In this document: in pieces, positions 62,989 to 64,000 of the stretch
Layout: every line of letters starts with the position of its first letter
Numbering within the stretch: position 1 is the stretch's first letter
Origin: CAVUCH01 sp963739995
GTDB lineage: Bacteria; Acidobacteriota; Vicinamibacteria; Vicinamibacterales; JAENWD01
Length of the DNA: 64,000 bases
Direction: 5' to 3'
Assembly (NCBI GenBank): GCA_963739995.1
Contig: CAVUCH010000002.1
Location: 53,053 to 117,052, forward strand
Translations under genes and position numbers: made by a program
The notes under the pieces: model-generated
Told to the model about the DNA's origin: nothing
The model's database searches: none
Seen by the model: the letters and a program-made list of their open reading frames with translations, nothing else

Positions 62989-63876
62989 ATGCAGCTCGAC
63001 CACTTGAATGTGCTGGCGGCGTTCCTGACCATTGCTGAAGATCGAAGCTTTACGAAGGCGGCGAAGCGGCTGGGCGTCTCGCGGTCCGCACTCAGCCATG
63101 CGGTCCGCGGACTGGAAGAGCGGCTCGGCGTTCGTCTTCTCGCGCGCACCACACGCAGCGTGGCGCCGACCGAGGCTGGCGAACAGCTCATCAGTCGCCT
63201 GCGTCCCGCGCTGGGCGAAGTCGAATCCGTCCTCGATCAGATCGTCGGACTGCGCGAGCGGCCGACGGGACGCGTGCGCCTGTTGGTGACGCCGCTCTCG
63301 GCCACGATGGTGCTCGCACCCAAGCTGGTGCCATTTGCCCGTCGGTTTCCCGACATCGTCCTCGACGTCACCACGACGCAAGAGGGACGCACGGAGCTCG
63401 TTGCCGCGGGCTTCGACGCCGGTATTCACCTCGGCGAATCGATTCAACGCGACATGGTGGCCGTGCGCGTGTCTCGCGATCACCGGCTGGCCGTCGTGGG
63501 TTCGCCGGACTATTTCGCGGTGCACCCCAAGCCGAGTTCACCACACGATTTACCGACTCACCGATGCATCAACCTGCGCGGCGGCTCCAGCGGGCCGTAC
63601 CGCTGGGAGTTCGAGAAAGACGGTGAGGCCCTCGTCGTTGATGTGAGCGGACCGTTGATCCTCGACGACGCGGACCTCATGATTCGCGCCGCCATCGACG
63701 GCCTGGGTCTGACGTTTTCTTTTGAAGAGTACGTCGCGCCGCAGATCGCGAGCGGCGTGCTCGTGCGGGTGCTGGAAGACTGGTGTCCGCCGTTCGCCGG
63801 CTACTTTCTCTACTATCCGAGTCGGCGGCAGCAGCCGGCCGCGCTGTCAGCCCTCATCGAGACGCTTCGCCTGTAG
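62989..63876 (+). CDS. LysR-family transcriptional regulator
   Basis: 295 residues. N-terminal winged helix-turn-helix (LNVLAAFLTIAEDRSFTKAAKRLGVSRSALSHAVRGLEERLGVRLLARTTRSVAPTEAGEQL), then a periplasmic-binding-like effector domain (GRVRLLVTPLSATMVLAPKLVPFARRFPDIVLDVTTTQEGRTELVAAGFDAGIHLGESIQRDMVAVRVS) and the C-terminal strand. It is separated by 92 bases from the divergent AKR gene, the usual arrangement for a LysR protein controlling the opposite operon; no operator was pinned down. Confidence 0.93.
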   Translation: MQLDHLNVLAAFLTIAEDRSFTKAAKRLGVSRSALSHAVRGLEERLGVRLLARTTRSVAPTEAGEQLISRLRPALGEVESVLDQIVGLRERPTGRVRLLVTPLSATMVLAPKLVPFARRFPDIVLDVTTTQEGRTELVAAGFDAGIHLGESIQRDMVAVRVSRDHRLAVVGSPDYFAVHPKPSSPHDLPTHRCINLRGGSSGPYRWEFEKDGEALVVDVSGPLILDDADLMIRAAIDGLGLTFSFEEYVAPQIASGVLVRVLEDWCPPFAGYFLYYPSRRQQPAALSALIETLRL

Positions 63877-64000
63877 AGCGGCAGCTCGAGACCGCGATGC
63901 ACTGCATTCGAATGTTGCCGATCACGTGACATCAGGGTTCCCGCGAAAAACCCGTACGTGATCGGACGACATTGGCAGGTCTGACACAATTCCTCGACGA
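63877..64000. other. window end, nothing recognised
   Basis: 124 bases after the LysR gene with no feature I can support. Confidence 0.4.

Noticed and set aside
1..64000. CRISPR arrays, tRNA or rRNA genes, phage modules
   Set aside because: No regularly spaced direct repeats, cloverleaf-like conserved words or phage structural genes were noticed on reading.

Overview
The window is GC-rich (apart from a few AT-rich control sites) and densely coded. It looks like chromosome from a free-living heterotrophic bacterium, most likely Acidobacteriota of the Vicinamibacteria type. That placement is inferred from content: a very large Oar-like TonB receptor with an N-terminal carboxypeptidase-regulatory domain, many secreted hydrolases and PQQ propellers, a DUF2092 lipoprotein, GH63-like and GH67-like enzymes, and an Npt-type nucleotide carrier. 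No rRNA, tRNA, CRISPR, integrase or intact insertion sequence was recognised.

Layout. 0-9 kb: a secreted DUF2092 lipoprotein, a tandem-repeat secreted protein, two membrane proteins, an MltF-like lytic transglycosylase (minus strand), a small periplasmic protein, a STAS / receiver-HATPase partner-switching module and an outer-membrane beta-barrel. 9-14.3 kb: a symporter fused to a solute-binding domain (frameshifted), an ATP/ADP-translocase-like carrier, and a convergent sigma-54 activator. 14.4-23.5 kb: a GH63-like glucosidase, a junction between two truncated genes (AAA/TPR regulator and alpha/beta hydrolase), the glpK-glpD operon and a VOC protein. 24-32 kb: a TerB-like protein, a membrane-anchored PQQ propeller, a KdpE-like regulator whose kinase survives only as a C-terminal scrap, a YbaY/META lipoprotein (frameshifted) and a Ca2+-type P-ATPase.

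32.6-52 kb is a coherent carbohydrate or acid-sugar locus: TonB receptor, two close paralogues of a GH67/GH20-like secreted protein, an enolase-superfamily sugar-acid dehydratase, a ceramidase-fold protein, two DMT-type permeases, a GntR/FCD regulator, an SDR dehydrogenase, a decayed SMP-30 lactonase, a GH38-like secreted enzyme and an aldose-epimerase-like protein. A 21-bp sequence repeats exactly in front of the TonB receptor and between gntR and the SDR gene, and a near match lies between the GH38-like gene and the second paralogue. It is probably the GntR operator.

52.2-63.9 kb is a long minus-strand run of aldo-keto reductases, alpha/beta hydrolases, a PQQ dehydrogenase-cytochrome c fusion, a cupin-carboxymuconolactone protein and an SDR. 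Many are linked by 4-base ATGA overlaps, and a LysR regulator is divergent from the head of the run.

The most novel signal is a family of about 165-bp palindromic elements (5904-6068, 14446-14611, 20719-20885, perhaps 4930-5140). They share a core, but their terminal arms differ between copies while staying self-complementary. One copy fills the glpK-glpD gap and supplies glpK's stop codon. A second theme is the number of genes broken by single-base frameshifts with both halves otherwise well preserved. This is either recent decay or consensus error, and starts and ends in those genes should be read with that in mind.
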